A DNA stretch of 64,000 nt from Rhodobacter sp. TJ_12 (GCF_020023995.1 NZ_NRRD01000003.1:62001-126000), one strand, 5' to 3'. Shown: positions 17,813 to 27,508, counted from the first letter of the stretch. Notes: generated by a model not told the origin, from the letters alone. A program made the numbers and translations.

Positions 17813-19609
17813 TTACTCCGCTGCCCTGCGCCCCTTGCCGGGCGCCCTCATCCCTGCTGTCAGGCGCGGCAGCCGCACTTCGAACACCGCGCCCCCCTCC
17901 TCGGCATTGCGTGCGGTCAGCCGACCGCCGAAATCCCCCACGATGGACGAAGAAATCGCAAGGCCCAGCCCCGTCCCCTCGCCCGGTTTCTTGGTTGTCC
18001 AGAATGGCTCGAAAAGCTTGTCCAGATCGGTGATGCCGGGGCCATTATCGGCCACGGTCAAAACCGCCATCTCATCGGCCTCCAAGGCAATGGCAATGCG
18101 CGGCGTGCGCTGCCCCTTGGTCGCATCCAGCGCATTGCGCAACAGGTTGATGATCACCTGTTCAAGCCGGATCCGGTCCGCCATCACCATCACCTGCCCA
18201 CGCGGCAGGGAACGGGTGATCTTGACGGTGCGCGCTTTCAATTGCGGTTCCATCATCGTCAGCGCCGACGACAGCGCGGCGCGCAGATCGACCGGCTCAA
18301 AAGCGTCGCCGCCCTTGCGGGCGTAGGATTTCAACTGCCGTGTGATCGCGCCCATCCGCTCGATCAAATCATCGATGCGCTGGAACGACGACAAGGCCTC
18401 GGTCACGCGTTCGCGCTGCAACAAAAGCCGCGCACCCGCCAGATAGGTTTTCATCGCCGCCAGCGGCTGGTTAAGTTCGTGGCTGACCGCCGCCGACATT
18501 TCCCCCATCACGGCGAGTTTGGAGCTTTGTTCCAGTGTCTGTTCGGCCAAGGTCAGGTCTTTTTGCACCCGCTCCCGCTCGGCAATCTCGCGTTTGAGCC
18601 GCGCGTTGAGCGCGCGCAGTTCCGCAGACTCGCGCCGATAAAGCGCCGATTGCACCTTGGCGCGGCGTGACACGAAGTAAAAGCCAAGCGCCAAAAGCAC
18701 GGCAAAGCCCATGATTTCCAGCGCAATAACCGCATTCACCCGGTCGCGCACCGACGTATAGGGCGTGAACGCCACCATCCGCCAACCGCGAAACGGCAGC
18801 CGCGCCTCGGTGCGCATCACCGCTTGCCCCGCGACCCAAGCATCGGGCGGCTCATTCGCCCAATCCGCCGTGGCCTGCAAGGCGCGCTCAATCGCCGAAG
18901 GGGCCGAGCGCGCGGCCAACGCCTCGTCCATCGTCACGCCACGCCAGCGCGGCTCGGTCGCCAAGACGATCTGGCCCGAACTGTCCAACACCGCCACGGC
19001 ATCGGAAATCCCCGCCCAGGCGCGTTCATAGCGGGCCAGATCCGCGCCCACAACGATCACCCCCACCAGCTTGCCTTCGGAGATGATGGCGCGCGAATAG
19101 ACGAATTCCGACGCCCCGGTAACCCCTTTGACAGCGGTAAAAACCGTATCGCGCGAGCGCTGCGCATCGACGAAAAACGGCGCATCGTTGAAGGTGGTGC
19201 CCAGCACATTGCGGTCTGTCGCGGCGACCACGCGGCCTTGCAAATCCAGCAGCCGGATCGAAGCCACGCCCACCTCGTCGCGCGCCGCGATCAACAGCGC
19301 CGAAGTGGTGGAAAAATCTCCCGATGTCAGCGAGGTAGACAGCTCCGGGTCACGCGCCAACAAAAGCGGCACCACCGCGGTGCGTTGCAATTCCGACAAG
19401 ATATTGCCCGAATAAAGTGCCAGCCGCAGTTCGGTGCGCATCCGCGTGGTTTCGGTAAAGCGCTCGGTCAGCCAGATATTGGTCAGCCAAATCCCCGCCA
19501 TCGTCGCCGCCAGCGCCAGCACCGCAATCGCACGATAAGCCGCGCGGCGAAAACGCCGCCGGGTCTCGGCGCGGGTGGTAAGTTCAGAGCGCAAACGGGT
19601 CTCGGGCAT
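17813..19609 (-). CDS. dctB: DctB-like C4-dicarboxylate sensor histidine kinase
   Basis: The 598-residue inner-membrane kinase has TM1 at about residues 24-46 and a periplasmic double-Cache sensor (about 50-290, with LLDLQGRVVAATDRN and AVLDSSGQIVLATEP in the two modules). TM2 is at about 300-320, followed by a coiled coil. The H-box is AVSHELNQPLAAM, and the ATPase boxes are NLLRNALDATKG, DNGPGI and GTGLGLAIS. The double-Cache layout and kinase boxes match DctB, which senses succinate, fumarate and malate and controls dicarboxylate uptake. It is upstream of and probably co-transcribed with dctD. No dctA or DctPQM operon is adjacent; an unlinked dctP-type gene lies 9 kb away. Confidence 0.87.
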   Translation of the reverse strand: MPETRLRSELTTRAETRRRFRRAAYRAIAVLALAATMAGIWLTNIWLTERFTETTRMRTELRLALYSGNILSELQRTAVVPLLLARDPELSTSLTSGDFSTTSALLIAARDEVGVASIRLLDLQGRVVAATDRNVLGTTFNDAPFFVDAQRSRDTVFTAVKGVTGASEFVYSRAIISEGKLVGVIVVGADLARYERAWAGISDAVAVLDSSGQIVLATEPRWRGVTMDEALAARSAPSAIERALQATADWANEPPDAWVAGQAVMRTEARLPFRGWRMVAFTPYTSVRDRVNAVIALEIMGFAVLLALGFYFVSRRAKVQSALYRRESAELRALNARLKREIAERERVQKDLTLAEQTLEQSSKLAVMGEMSAAVSHELNQPLAAMKTYLAGARLLLQRERVTEALSSFQRIDDLIERMGAITRQLKSYARKGGDAFEPVDLRAALSSALTMMEPQLKARTVKITRSLPRGQVMVMADRIRLEQVIINLLRNALDATKGQRTPRIAIALEADEMAVLTVADNGPGITDLDKLFEPFWTTKKPGEGTGLGLAISSSIVGDFGGRLTARNAEEGGAVFEVRLPRLTAGMRAPGKGRRAAE

Positions 19610-19654
19610 GGGCGCAGATTAGGCCAAGCCGCCCCCCCCAACAAGCAGGCGCGA

Positions 19655-20323
19655 TCACGCTTGGGCGAGCATCCCCGAAAGCGCGCGGAAAAGCGCCGCC
19701 CCGTCGGTGCCGCCTTGGCGGTCTTCCACCACCCGTTCGGGGTGCGGCATCAGGCCCAATACACGGCGGTTTTCGCTGAGCACGCCCGCAATATCGGCGG
19801 TGGAGCCGTTCGGGTTGTCGATATACCGAAACGCGACACGGTCTTCGCCCTCAAGGCGTTTCAGCCCCTCGGCATCGATCACGTAATTGCCATCATGGTG
19901 AGCAATCGGATAGGTCACTTCGGCGCCCGCGGCGTAGCCCTCGGTGAAGATACTGTTGGTCGTCGCCACCGCCAGCTTTTGCGGGCGGCACACGAATTTG
20001 AGCGAGGCATTGCGCATCAGCGCGCCCGGCAGCAAGCCCATTTCGGTCAGCACCTGAAAACCGTTGCAAATGCCGATCACATGGCCGCCCTTGGCAGCGA
20101 AATCGACCACTGCCTGCCCAATCGGCGAGCGCGAGGCAATCGCGCCGCAGCGCAGATAGTCGCCAAAGGAAAAGCCCCCCGGCACGCCCACCACATCAGT
20201 GCCCGCCGGGATCTCGGTGTCCTTGTGCCAGATCCGCACGACCTCGGCCCCCGCCTTCTCAAAGGCATCGGCAAGATCACGGTCGCAGTTCGACCCCGGA
20301 AAGGTGATGACGGCGGCTTTCAT
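19655..20323 (-). CDS. purQ: Phosphoribosylformylglycinamidine synthase subunit PurQ (glutaminase)
   Basis: PurQ releases ammonia from glutamine for FGAM synthesis in purine biosynthesis, in complex with PurL and PurS. The 222-residue product has the class I amidotransferase triad context: GICNGFQVL with the nucleophilic Cys, and GLMPHPERV with the catalytic His and Glu. [15 protein letters not shown] also matches. ATG 20323 begins [16 protein letters not shown], the standard PurQ start; the extension upstream is rejected. It lies 76 bases after purS on the same strand. purL is not in the window. Confidence 0.97.
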   Translation of the reverse strand: MKAAVITFPGSNCDRDLADAFEKAGAEVVRIWHKDTEIPAGTDVVGVPGGFSFGDYLRCGAIASRSPIGQAVVDFAAKGGHVIGICNGFQVLTEMGLLPGALMRNASLKFVCRPQKLAVATTNSIFTEGYAAGAEVTYPIAHHDGNYVIDAEGLKRLEGEDRVAFRYIDNPNGSTADIAGVLSENRRVLGLMPHPERVVEDRQGGTDGAALFRALSGMLAQA

Positions 20324-20399
20324 AGCGAAAGGGCTCCTGCGTTCTTCTTGGTGCAAACAATCCGGGCTCCGGGGGCACGGCCCCCGGCCAACCGTCCGA

Positions 20400-20639
20400 T
20401 CAGGCGATCTCGACTGTGTATTTCTCGATCACCGTATTGGCGAGCAGCTTTTCGCACATCGCCTTGACCTCGGCCTCGGCGGCGGCGGCATCGGTCGCGG
20501 CCAGATCCAGCTCGATCACCTTGCCTTGACGCACACCCTCGACGCCCGAAAAGCCCAAATGGCCAAGCGCGTGGCGCACCGCTTCGCCTTGCGGGTCAAG
20601 CACCCCATCTTTCAGCATCACATGCACGCGCGCTTTCAT
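20400..20639 (-). CDS. purS: Phosphoribosylformylglycinamidine synthase subunit PurS
   Basis: PurS is the small structural subunit that bridges PurQ and small PurL. The 79-residue product begins [20 protein letters not shown], includes [19 protein letters not shown] and ends [17 protein letters not shown], all typical. It is placed between purC (11 bases upstream) and purQ, so the three form a leftward operon. Confidence 0.97.
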   Translation of the reverse strand: MKARVHVMLKDGVLDPQGEAVRHALGHLGFSGVEGVRQGKVIELDLAATDAAAAEAEVKAMCEKLLANTVIEKYTVEIA

Positions 20640-20650
20640 CTTACGCCTCT

Positions 20651-21412
20651 TCAGTTGATCAAGGTGGGCTTCATCGGCGTGGCATTGGCGGGCAGAACCC
20701 CCAGCCGCCGCGCGACTTCGGTATAGGCATCGGTCAGGTTGCCAAGGTCGCGCCGGAACACGTCCTTATCAAGCTTCTGGTTCGTCTTCACATCCCACAA
20801 GCGGCAGCTATCGGGGCTGATTTCATCGGCAATGATCAGGCGCATGAAATCGCCATCCCAAACGCGCCCGATCTCGATCTTGAAATCGATCAGCTTGATG
20901 CCGACGCCAAAGAACACGCCCGACAAGAAATCGTTCACCCGCAGCGCAAGCGACACGATATCATCCAGATCTTGCTGGTTCGCCCAGCCAAAGGCGATGA
21001 TATATTCCTCGGGGACGAGCGGATCGCCAAGTTCATCGTTTTTGTAGCTGTATTCGACGATCGGGCGCGGCAGCGGCGTGCCTTCTTCAAGGCCCAAGCG
21101 CTTTGCAATCGACCCGGCTGCGAAATTGCGCACGATCACCTCTAGCGGAACAATCTCCACTTGGCGAATAAGCTGTTCGCGCATGTTCAAGCGGCGGATG
21201 AAGTGGTTCGGAATCCCCACATTCGTCAGCCCGTTCATGAAGAATTCGGACAACCGGTTGTTGAGCACGCCCTTGCCCTCAATCGTCGCCTTTTTCTGCG
21301 CGTTGAACGCGGTCGCATCATCTTTGAAATACTGCACCAAGGTGCCGGGCTCGGGGCCTTCGTAAAGGATCTTTGCCTTGCCTTCGTAGATTTTCTTGCG
21401 ACGCGGTGCCAT
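20651..21412 (-). CDS. purC: Phosphoribosylaminoimidazole-succinocarboxamide (SAICAR) synthase PurC
   Basis: PurC condenses CAIR with aspartate using ATP. The 253-residue product begins [20 protein letters not shown], followed by [16 protein letters not shown], the [17 protein letters not shown] segment and DFKIEIG / [14 protein letters not shown], which are family signatures. ATG 21412 was chosen because the [14 protein letters not shown] start is universal; the 59-residue upstream extension is not conserved. It is the first gene of purC-purS-purQ and is divergent from the zeta gene, with 257 bases between the two starts. Confidence 0.97.
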   Translation of the reverse strand: MAPRRKKIYEGKAKILYEGPEPGTLVQYFKDDATAFNAQKKATIEGKGVLNNRLSEFFMNGLTNVGIPNHFIRRLNMREQLIRQVEIVPLEVIVRNFAAGSIAKRLGLEEGTPLPRPIVEYSYKNDELGDPLVPEEYIIAFGWANQQDLDDIVSLALRVNDFLSGVFFGVGIKLIDFKIEIGRVWDGDFMRLIIADEISPDSCRLWDVKTNQKLDKDVFRRDLGNLTDAYTEVARRLGVLPANATPMKPTLIN

Positions 21413-21669
21413 GGGCTCTCCGATATTGGGCGGGTGCGTTGACCCGATGCGGGGCCTTGCCCCGAGGGCACCCCTTTCGGCCCCTATAGGCCAAGCCGCC
21501 CCGCGCCGCAAGAAGATCGGTGTGCAACCGCCCTGCTTGGGCCGATTGCGGGCGCTTTCGCCCCCCTTTAGGCCTGCTAGCGCAATCACCCCGGCGCGGC
21601 TTTATGAGGTCTTGCAGCGTGCAGCCAAAAAAACCATATCTGGGACAACAACCGATTTGGGGGGACCAG

Positions 21670-21984
21670 ATGACCACTTTCGACGATCGCGAACACGCCT
21701 TCGAGGCCAAATTCGCTCATGATGCGGACCTGCGCTTCAAGGTGGAGGCGCGCTCGGTGAAGATCATGGGCCATTGGGCGGCGGAGCTTTTGGGCAAGAC
21801 CGGCGAGGCCGAAGAAGCCTATGTCAGCGCGCTGATCGCGGCCGATTTCGAAGAGGCCGGGCAAGAGGATGTCGTGCGCAAGCTGGTCGGAGACCTTGCG
21901 GGCGTCGCCGATGAGGCCAAGATCCGCGCCAGACTGGGCGAGGCTTTGCGCGAAGCGATGAAGCAGATCACCGAAATCGGCTGA
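21670..21984 (+). CDS. F1-ATPase inhibitor subunit zeta (DUF1476)
   Basis: This 104-residue protein matches the alphaproteobacterial zeta subunit, first described in Paracoccus denitrificans, which binds F1 and blocks ATP hydrolysis in place of the epsilon/IF1 inhibitors. It has the start MTTFDDREHAFEAKFAHDAD, KVEARSVKIMGHWAAELLGKTG and an all-helical acidic C terminus. The inhibitory region is the N-terminal segment. Its position divergent from purC is common in alphaproteobacteria and does not imply a purine function. The family is often labelled only DUF1476. A terminator follows at 22008-22037. Confidence 0.9.
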   Translation: MTTFDDREHAFEAKFAHDADLRFKVEARSVKIMGHWAAELLGKTGEAEEAYVSALIAADFEEAGQEDVVRKLVGDLAGVADEAKIRARLGEALREAMKQITEIG

Positions 21985-22007
21985 TCCCGCCCGCAAGCCG
22001 AATTTTG

Positions 22008-22037
22008 AAAACCGACGCCCGAGCGCGTCGGTTTTTT
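22008..22037 (+). terminator. Rho-independent terminator after the zeta subunit gene
   Basis: The stem aaaaccgacgc (22008-22018) pairs with gcgtcggtttt (22025-22035), with a 6-base loop and a run of six T residues (22032-22037). Confidence 0.9.
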
Positions 22038-22109
22038 CTTTGTTTCAACGCCTTGCAGGGCGGCGTTCTGAGGACCTCAGGCGGGGTTAATTTCCACATA
22101 CCACGTTAC

Positions 22110-22127
22110 AAATTGATGTCTCAATTT
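22110..22127. promoter_or_regulatory. AT-rich inverted repeat in the mprF promoter region
   Basis: The sequence aaattgatgtctcaattt is a perfect 7/4/7 inverted repeat in an AT-rich island, 70-86 bases before the mprF-like ATG in an otherwise GC-rich genome. It could be an operator; no known regulator motif is recognised. Confidence 0.35.
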
Positions 22128-22195
22128 TAAACCTTTCTTTCCCTTCGCGGCGCAAACCCGACCCCCGGGGATACGCGCAAGAAAGAGGGGTTCGG

Positions 22196-24226
22196 ATGTC
22201 CGATCATCGCAAGGGCCAAGCGGCCGTGGCCGAGCAAAGCGTGCAAGAAACGGCGGCCCGCCCGCTGCGGTTTGGCGCGGCTGCGGGGCGGCAGGTTCTG
22301 GGCATCGCCCTTGTGGGCGCCTTTGTGTGGGCGCTGCGCGATCGGCTGGCGATGCTCGATGGCGCGGCGGTGATGGCGGCGCTCGGGCGCGTCGACGCCG
22401 CCCAGTGGGCGCTGGCGCTTGTCGCCACCTGCATCAGCTTTGCCGCGCTGGCCCAATATGATGCGATCATTCATCGCCTGCTGGGCACTGGCACGGCCGC
22501 CCGCCCTGCGCGCCGCGCGGGCTGGACCTCAATCGCGCTGTCGCAAACCATCGGTTTTGGGCTGGTGTCGGGCGCGCTGGTGCGCTGGCGGATGCTGCCC
22601 GACACCTCTTTGGCGCGGGCCACCAAGATTACCGCCACCGTCGCCGCGACCTTCCTGATTTCTTGGGCGGTGCTGACCGCGCATGTGCTGTTGATCGCGC
22701 CGGTCAGCCTGCCGGGGCTGTCGCTGGCCACGGTGCAGGGCTTTGCCGCGCTGGGGCTGGCACTTGGCGGCGGGCTGGCGCTGGCCGCGTTGATCCTGCC
22801 GGGCATAAAACTGGGCCGCTTGACGCTGCGCCTGCCCGCGCCCGCCGTGATGGCGCAGATCCTTGGCCTTGCACTGATTGACACCGCCTTTGCGGCGCTG
22901 GCGCTTTGGGCGCTTTTGCCGCCGGGCACCGAATTGGGCCTGTTGACGCTGTTCCCGGCCTTTTTGCTGGCGCTGGGGGCAGGCTTTGTCTCGGGCACAC
23001 CCGGCGGCGTCGGCCCGTTTGAAATCACGTTGGTGGCGCTTTTGCCTGCGACACCCGAACCCGAATTGCTGGCTGCGATTCTGGCGTGGCGGATCGCCTA
23101 TTTCGGGCTTCCGGCGCTGGCGGCGATGGCCGTTGTCGCGCTGCGTCCGGCCCGTGCGGGCGATGCACCGCAAATCGTCACCGCCCCGCTGGACTGCCCG
23201 CAGATCGCGCATCTGGTCGCCCAAGACCGGCAAGCCGAACTGGGGCTGATGCGCCAAGGCGATCTGGGCGTTTTGCGCTGTGACCGCGCGCCGGGGGGCT
23301 GGATGACGGGCCGCGCCGGGCAAACGCTGGTGGCGCTTTTGGACCCGTTTGGCACCGCACCCCCGTTTGGCACCGCACCCACGGCCAATATGCTGCATGC
23401 GCTGCGCGAAGCCGCCCGCGCCGAAGGGCGCCGCGCCAGCCTTTACAAAATCTCGCCGCGCAGCGCCGCACTGGCGCGCCGCGCAGGCTGGGCCGTGGCG
23501 CCGGTCGCCACCGAAGTCTGGCTCGCGCCGCAAAGCTACAGCCTCGACACCCCCGCGCGCGCCGGTTTGCGGCGCAAGCTGCGCAAGGCCGCCAAAGCCG
23601 GGGTCATCATCACCCCCGCCGAAGGTCCGTTGCCGCTTGCCGAAATGACCGCGATTGCCGATCAATGGCGCACAGCGCGCGGTGGCGAGCGGGGCTTTTC
23701 GATGGGCCGGTTCACCCCCGACTATGTCGCGCATCAACAGGTCATGCTGGCCTATGTGAAAGGCACGCTTGTGGGCTTTGCCAGCTTTCACGCCAATCGC
23801 ACAGAATGGGTGCTGGATCTGATGCGCCCCGGCACAGCCGCGCCCGATGGCACGATGCAGGCGCTGATCGCGGGGGCGCTGAGCGCCGCTAAAGAGGCCG
23901 GGGTCACGCGGCTGTCGCTTGCCGCGCTGCCGCCGCGCGCCGAAGACATCACCGGGCCTGCGGTCCATATCTGGCGGCGTGCCGAAAAGGGCGCCGGAGC
24001 CGCCGGTCTGCGGCAGTTCAAAATGAGCTTCGCGCCGCAACTCAGCCAACGTTATATCGCCGCGCCTTCCTCGCCGACTCTGGCGCTTGCGGCGGCCGAT
24101 ATCGCCCGCGCGATCCATCGCCCCGCCGCGCTTGTGCCCCCAAAAGCCGCGCTTGTGCCGCGAAAAACGGCGGTTGCCCCCGTCATTGCGATGCTGCGCA
24201 ACCTGCGCCCTGCCTCAACAAGATGA
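22196..24226 (+). CDS. mprF: MprF-like aminoacyl-phosphatidylglycerol synthase/flippase
   Basis: This 676-residue membrane protein has a hydrophobic N-terminal half (about residues 25-320; eight or so helices, ending GFVSGTPGGVGPFEITLVALL, the flippase-domain signature). The cytosolic C-terminal DUF2156/GNAT-like half (about 385-640; GERGFSMGRF and LDLMRPG) transfers lysine or alanine from tRNA to phosphatidylglycerol. It lowers envelope negative charge and protects against cationic peptides. It is shorter than the Staphylococcus protein (about 840) because there are fewer membrane helices, as is common in Proteobacteria. An 18-base tandem repeat near residue 385 duplicates PFGTAP. The transferred amino acid cannot be told from sequence. 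Confidence 0.86.
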   Translation: MSDHRKGQAAVAEQSVQETAARPLRFGAAAGRQVLGIALVGAFVWALRDRLAMLDGAAVMAALGRVDAAQWALALVATCISFAALAQYDAIIHRLLGTGTAARPARRAGWTSIALSQTIGFGLVSGALVRWRMLPDTSLARATKITATVAATFLISWAVLTAHVLLIAPVSLPGLSLATVQGFAALGLALGGGLALAALILPGIKLGRLTLRLPAPAVMAQILGLALIDTAFAALALWALLPPGTELGLLTLFPAFLLALGAGFVSGTPGGVGPFEITLVALLPATPEPELLAAILAWRIAYFGLPALAAMAVVALRPARAGDAPQIVTAPLDCPQIAHLVAQDRQAELGLMRQGDLGVLRCDRAPGGWMTGRAGQTLVALLDPFGTAPPFGTAPTANMLHALREAARAEGRRASLYKISPRSAALARRAGWAVAPVATEVWLAPQSYSLDTPARAGLRRKLRKAAKAGVIITPAEGPLPLAEMTAIADQWRTARGGERGFSMGRFTPDYVAHQQVMLAYVKGTLVGFASFHANRTEWVLDLMRPGTAAPDGTMQALIAGALSAAKEAGVTRLSLAALPPRAEDITGPAVHIWRRAEKGAGAAGLRQFKMSFAPQLSQRYIAAPSSPTLALAAADIARAIHRPAALVPPKAALVPRKTAVAPVIAMLRNLRPASTR

Positions 24227-24296
24227 TGAGCGAAAGGAATTTGCACTTTGGACCGGCTTCTGGCAGGGAGTAGCCGACCCGAACAGGAGAGGCCCG

Positions 24297-25310
24297 ATGA
24301 CCAACACCCTTACCCGTCTGCTGCAAACCCGCGACTGGCTGCTGGCCGACGGTGCGACAGGGACCAACCTGTTCAACATGGGGCTGGAATCGGGCGAGCC
24401 GCCGGAGTTGTGGAACGTCGATCACCCCGACCGGATCGCCAAGCTTTATAGCCTTGCCGTCGATGCGGGCTCGGACCTGTTTCTGACCAACTCTTTTGGC
24501 GGCAACGCCAGCCGCCTGAAACTGCACAACGCCCAAGGCCGGGTGCGCGAACTCAACCGCACCGCCGCCGAAATTGGCCGTGACGTCGCCGATAAAGCGG
24601 GCCGCCCGGTTGCCGTTTGCGGCTCGATGGGGCCGACGGGCGATATTTTCGCGCCGATGGGCACGCTGACCCATGAACTGGCCGTGGAAATGTTCCACGA
24701 ACAGGCCGAGGGGCTGAAAGAAGGCGGTGCCGATGTGCTTTGGGTGGAAACCATCTCTGCCCCCGAAGAATTTGCCGCCGCCGCCGAGGCCGCAAAGCTT
24801 GCTGGCATGGATTGGTGCGGCACCATGAGCTTTGACACCGCGGGCCGCACGATGATGGGCGTCACCTCGGCGCAATTGGCCGCCTTGGTCGAAAAACTGC
24901 CCAACCCGCCGCTGGCCTTTGGGGCGAACTGCGGCGTTGGCGCTGCCGATCTGATGCGCACGGTGATGGGCTTTGTGTCTTCTGGCACCGAACGCCCGAT
25001 CATCGCCAAGGGCAATGCGGGCATCCCGAAATATCACGATGGGCACATCCATTACGATGGCACGCCCGCGCTGATGGGCGATTACGCCTGCCTTGCGCGC
25101 GATGCGGGCGCAACGATCATCGGCGGGTGCTGTGGCACCATGCCTGAACACCTCAAGGCGATGCATGAGGCGCTGTCGACCCGCGAACGTGGCCCGCGCC
25201 CGAGCCTTGAAGATGTGACCGAAAAACTTGGCGGGTTCTCGTCGGACACCGATGGCACCGGCGATGACGCCGGTCCGACCCGCGAACGCCGTGGCCGCCG
25301 CCGCGGCTAA
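24297..25310 (+). CDS. bmt: Homocysteine S-methyltransferase module (Bmt-type; probable part of a split B12-dependent methionine synthase)
   Basis: This 337-residue TIM-barrel enzyme of the homocysteine S-methyltransferase family (PF02574) binds zinc with three cysteines: one in GANCGVGAAD and two in GGCCGTMP. It has LLADGATGTNLF at the N terminus and SFGGNASRLKLHN. ATG 24297 follows AGGAGAG. It is usually annotated betaine-homocysteine methyltransferase. The cognate corrinoid protein is encoded 1.4 kb downstream, and a three-part methionine synthase has been described genetically in marine Rhodobacterales. I therefore infer that it takes methyl from the corrinoid protein rather than, or as well as, from betaine. 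The last 30 residues are a charged non-conserved tail. Confidence 0.88.
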   Translation: MTNTLTRLLQTRDWLLADGATGTNLFNMGLESGEPPELWNVDHPDRIAKLYSLAVDAGSDLFLTNSFGGNASRLKLHNAQGRVRELNRTAAEIGRDVADKAGRPVAVCGSMGPTGDIFAPMGTLTHELAVEMFHEQAEGLKEGGADVLWVETISAPEEFAAAAEAAKLAGMDWCGTMSFDTAGRTMMGVTSAQLAALVEKLPNPPLAFGANCGVGAADLMRTVMGFVSSGTERPIIAKGNAGIPKYHDGHIHYDGTPALMGDYACLARDAGATIIGGCCGTMPEHLKAMHEALSTRERGPRPSLEDVTEKLGGFSSDTDGTGDDAGPTRERRGRRRG

Positions 25311-25348
25311 GCCCGCAAAAAGAAACACTTGCCAGCCTGCCTTTGTGC

Positions 25349-25374
25349 CCGGAAGATTGCCTTGCATCTTCCGG
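25349..25374. terminator. Possible terminator hairpin between convergent bmt and the radical SAM gene
   Basis: A perfect 9-bp stem (ccggaagat / atcttccgg) with an 8-base loop lies between the two convergent stops. No T run follows on either strand, so this is only a candidate. Confidence 0.4.
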
Positions 25375-25426
25375 CCTTGCCCGGCTGCGCCACCAAGGGA
25401 TTTCTATGCCGCACATGCGCGCCCGC

Positions 25427-26533
25427 TCAAAACAGCTCCAACTGCTCGCCCGGTCTTGGCGGCACGGCAAAGCGCGCACAGTCCAGCGGCGGCAAATCGG
25501 GCGCAAGGCTCAACCTGCGGCACGAAACTTCAAACCGGCGCGCCAACAGCTCTGCCTCGGTCCCCTCGCCTTCCATGCGGGTTTCAAAGCGTGGGTCGTT
25601 CAGCTTGCCCCCCCGAAACGCGGCAATCGCCCCCAGCACCTTTTCGGCGCGCAGCGGATAATGACGGGCCAACCAATCGGCAAACAGCGGCGCCACCTCA
25701 TGGGGCAACCGCAAGGGGATCATTTCGGCAGCGCGCGCCCCGGCCCGGCGCGCCTCGGTCAGCACGGCTTCCAGCGCGTGATCGGTCAGCCCCGGTATGA
25801 TCGGCGCGGCCATCACCCGCACCGGAATGCCCGCGCGCGTGGCGGCCCGGATCATCCGCAACCGGGTTTGCGGGCTTGGCGCGCGCGGCTCCATCTTGCG
25901 GGCAAGCTCGTCATCCAAAGTGGTCAGCGACACGCCCAGATGCACCAGATTGCGCTTTGCCATATCGCCCAACAGATCAAGATCGCGCAACACCCCGGCA
26001 CCGCGCGTGGTCAGGCACAGCGGATGGTTGAAATCGCTCAGCACCTGCAACAGCCCGCGCATGATCCCCTGTTCGGCCTCGACCGGCTGATAGGGGTCGG
26101 TCGCGGTGCCAATGGCAATCGGCGCGCAGACATAGCCGCGTTTAGACAAGTCACGCGCCAAAAGCGCGGGCGCCTCGGGCCGGGCAATGATCTTGGTTTC
26201 GAAATCAAGCCCCGCCGACAGACCCAGATAGCCATGTGTGGGCCGTGCATAGCAGTAGATACAGCCATGTTCGCAGCCCCGATAGGGGTTCACAGACCGG
26301 TCAAAGGGCACATCGGGCGAGCTGTTGCGGGTGATGATAGACTTGGGCCGCTCCACGCAAAGCTCTGTGCGCACAAGCTTTTCTTCTTCGGTTTGGTCCC
26401 AGCCATCGGGCTCCACCAGCCGCGCATAGGGCTCAAACCGGCCCACCGGATTGGCCGCGGCGCCCCGGGCCCGCAGCCGCTGGCGCGGATCGGGGGGCGG
26501 CAAATCAAGGGGCAAGCTCGGCATCGGGGTCAT
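25427..26533 (-). CDS. PA0069-type radical SAM protein (SplB-like)
   Basis: This 368-residue radical SAM protein has the 4Fe-4S motif CEHGCIYCYARP (C-x3-C-x2-C) at about residues 88-99, preceded by FDRSVNPYRG. Its layout resembles spore photoproduct lyase-like and PA0069-family proteins of unknown substrate. ATG 26533 was chosen over a TTG two codons upstream. It faces bmt and is divergent from the corrinoid-protein gene; the trio is in the same order in other Rhodobacterales as I recall, so a link to one-carbon metabolism is possible but unproved. Confidence 0.88.
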   Translation of the reverse strand: MTPMPSLPLDLPPPDPRQRLRARGAAANPVGRFEPYARLVEPDGWDQTEEEKLVRTELCVERPKSIITRNSSPDVPFDRSVNPYRGCEHGCIYCYARPTHGYLGLSAGLDFETKIIARPEAPALLARDLSKRGYVCAPIAIGTATDPYQPVEAEQGIMRGLLQVLSDFNHPLCLTTRGAGVLRDLDLLGDMAKRNLVHLGVSLTTLDDELARKMEPRAPSPQTRLRMIRAATRAGIPVRVMAAPIIPGLTDHALEAVLTEARRAGARAAEMIPLRLPHEVAPLFADWLARHYPLRAEKVLGAIAAFRGGKLNDPRFETRMEGEGTEAELLARRFEVSCRRLSLAPDLPPLDCARFAVPPRPGEQLELF

Positions 26534-26747
26534 GCGCAAAAACTAGAACTAAAAGAGAACATTTCGCAAGAGATTCGCGCTCACAACCGGGCCGTGCAAA
26601 GCCCCGACTTCACGCCGCGACCTTGGCACGGCATTTGCCCGCAGCACGCAAATCGCGTCGGGGACAGAACGCCGCATGTCGCAAATCACAAAGTAACCCT
26701 GTCCCTTTCACCGCATCACGAAATGACCCACGCTCAGGAGAATGCCC

Positions 26748-27446
26748 ATGGCCGATGAAGACGATATCATCCTTTCGGAACTCGACGACGACGAGCTTGT
26801 GCAGCAAATGCACGACGACCTTTACGATGGGCTCAAGGAAGAGATCGAAGAGGCCGTCAACATTCTCGTGGAACGCGGCTGGACGCCCTATGACATCCTG
26901 ACCAAGGCGCTGGTTGCGGGTATGACGATTGTCGGCAACGACTTCCGCGACGGTATCCTGTTCGTGCCCGAAGTGCTTTTGGCGGCGAATGCGATGAAGG
27001 GTGGCATGGCGATCCTGAAGCCGATGCTGGTGGAAACCGGCGCGCCGCGCATGGGCAAAATGGTCATCGGCACCGTCAAGGGCGACATCCACGACATCGG
27101 CAAGAACCTTGTCGCGATGATGATGGAAGGCGCGGGGTTCGAAGTGGTGGACATCGGGATCAACAACCCGGTTGAAAACTACCTCGAAGCGATTGAACGC
27201 GAGCAGGCCGATATCCTTGGCATGTCGGCGCTGCTGACCACCACCATGCCCTACATGAAGGTGGTGATCGACACGATGAAAGAAAAAGGCATCCGCGACG
27301 ACTATCTGGTGCTGGTCGGCGGGGCCCCGCTGAACGAGGAATTCGGCAAGGCCATCGGCGCCGATGCCTACTGCCGCGATGCTGCCGTTTCGGTGGAAAT
27401 CGCCAAGGAAATGGTCGCGCGCAAGCACAACCAGATGGGCGCCTAA
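26748..27446 (+). CDS. Corrinoid (B12-binding) protein of methyltransferase systems
   Basis: The 232-residue product has an N-terminal helical cap (about residues 1-95, with ALVAGMTIVGNDFRDG) and a Rossmann-like B12 domain with the base-off signature GDIHDIGKN (D-x-H-x-x-G, about residues 107-115), SALLTTTMP and the VLVGGAPLN glycine motif. This is the architecture of MtbC/MtgC/MetH cobalamin modules. ATG 26748 has CAGGAG at 7-base spacing; the ATG at 26742 is too close to that site. Together with bmt it could form two of the three parts of a split methionine synthase; the methyl-tetrahydrofolate module and reactivase are not in the window. Other methyl donors cannot be excluded. Confidence 0.92.
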   Translation: MADEDDIILSELDDDELVQQMHDDLYDGLKEEIEEAVNILVERGWTPYDILTKALVAGMTIVGNDFRDGILFVPEVLLAANAMKGGMAILKPMLVETGAPRMGKMVIGTVKGDIHDIGKNLVAMMMEGAGFEVVDIGINNPVENYLEAIEREQADILGMSALLTTTMPYMKVVIDTMKEKGIRDDYLVLVGGAPLNEEFGKAIGADAYCRDAAVSVEIAKEMVARKHNQMGA

Positions 27447-27508
27447 GCCGAATTTTGCGGAAAAGCCGGGCATTTTCCGGTTTGGCGCAACGAAATGTGA
27501 ACCCGAAG

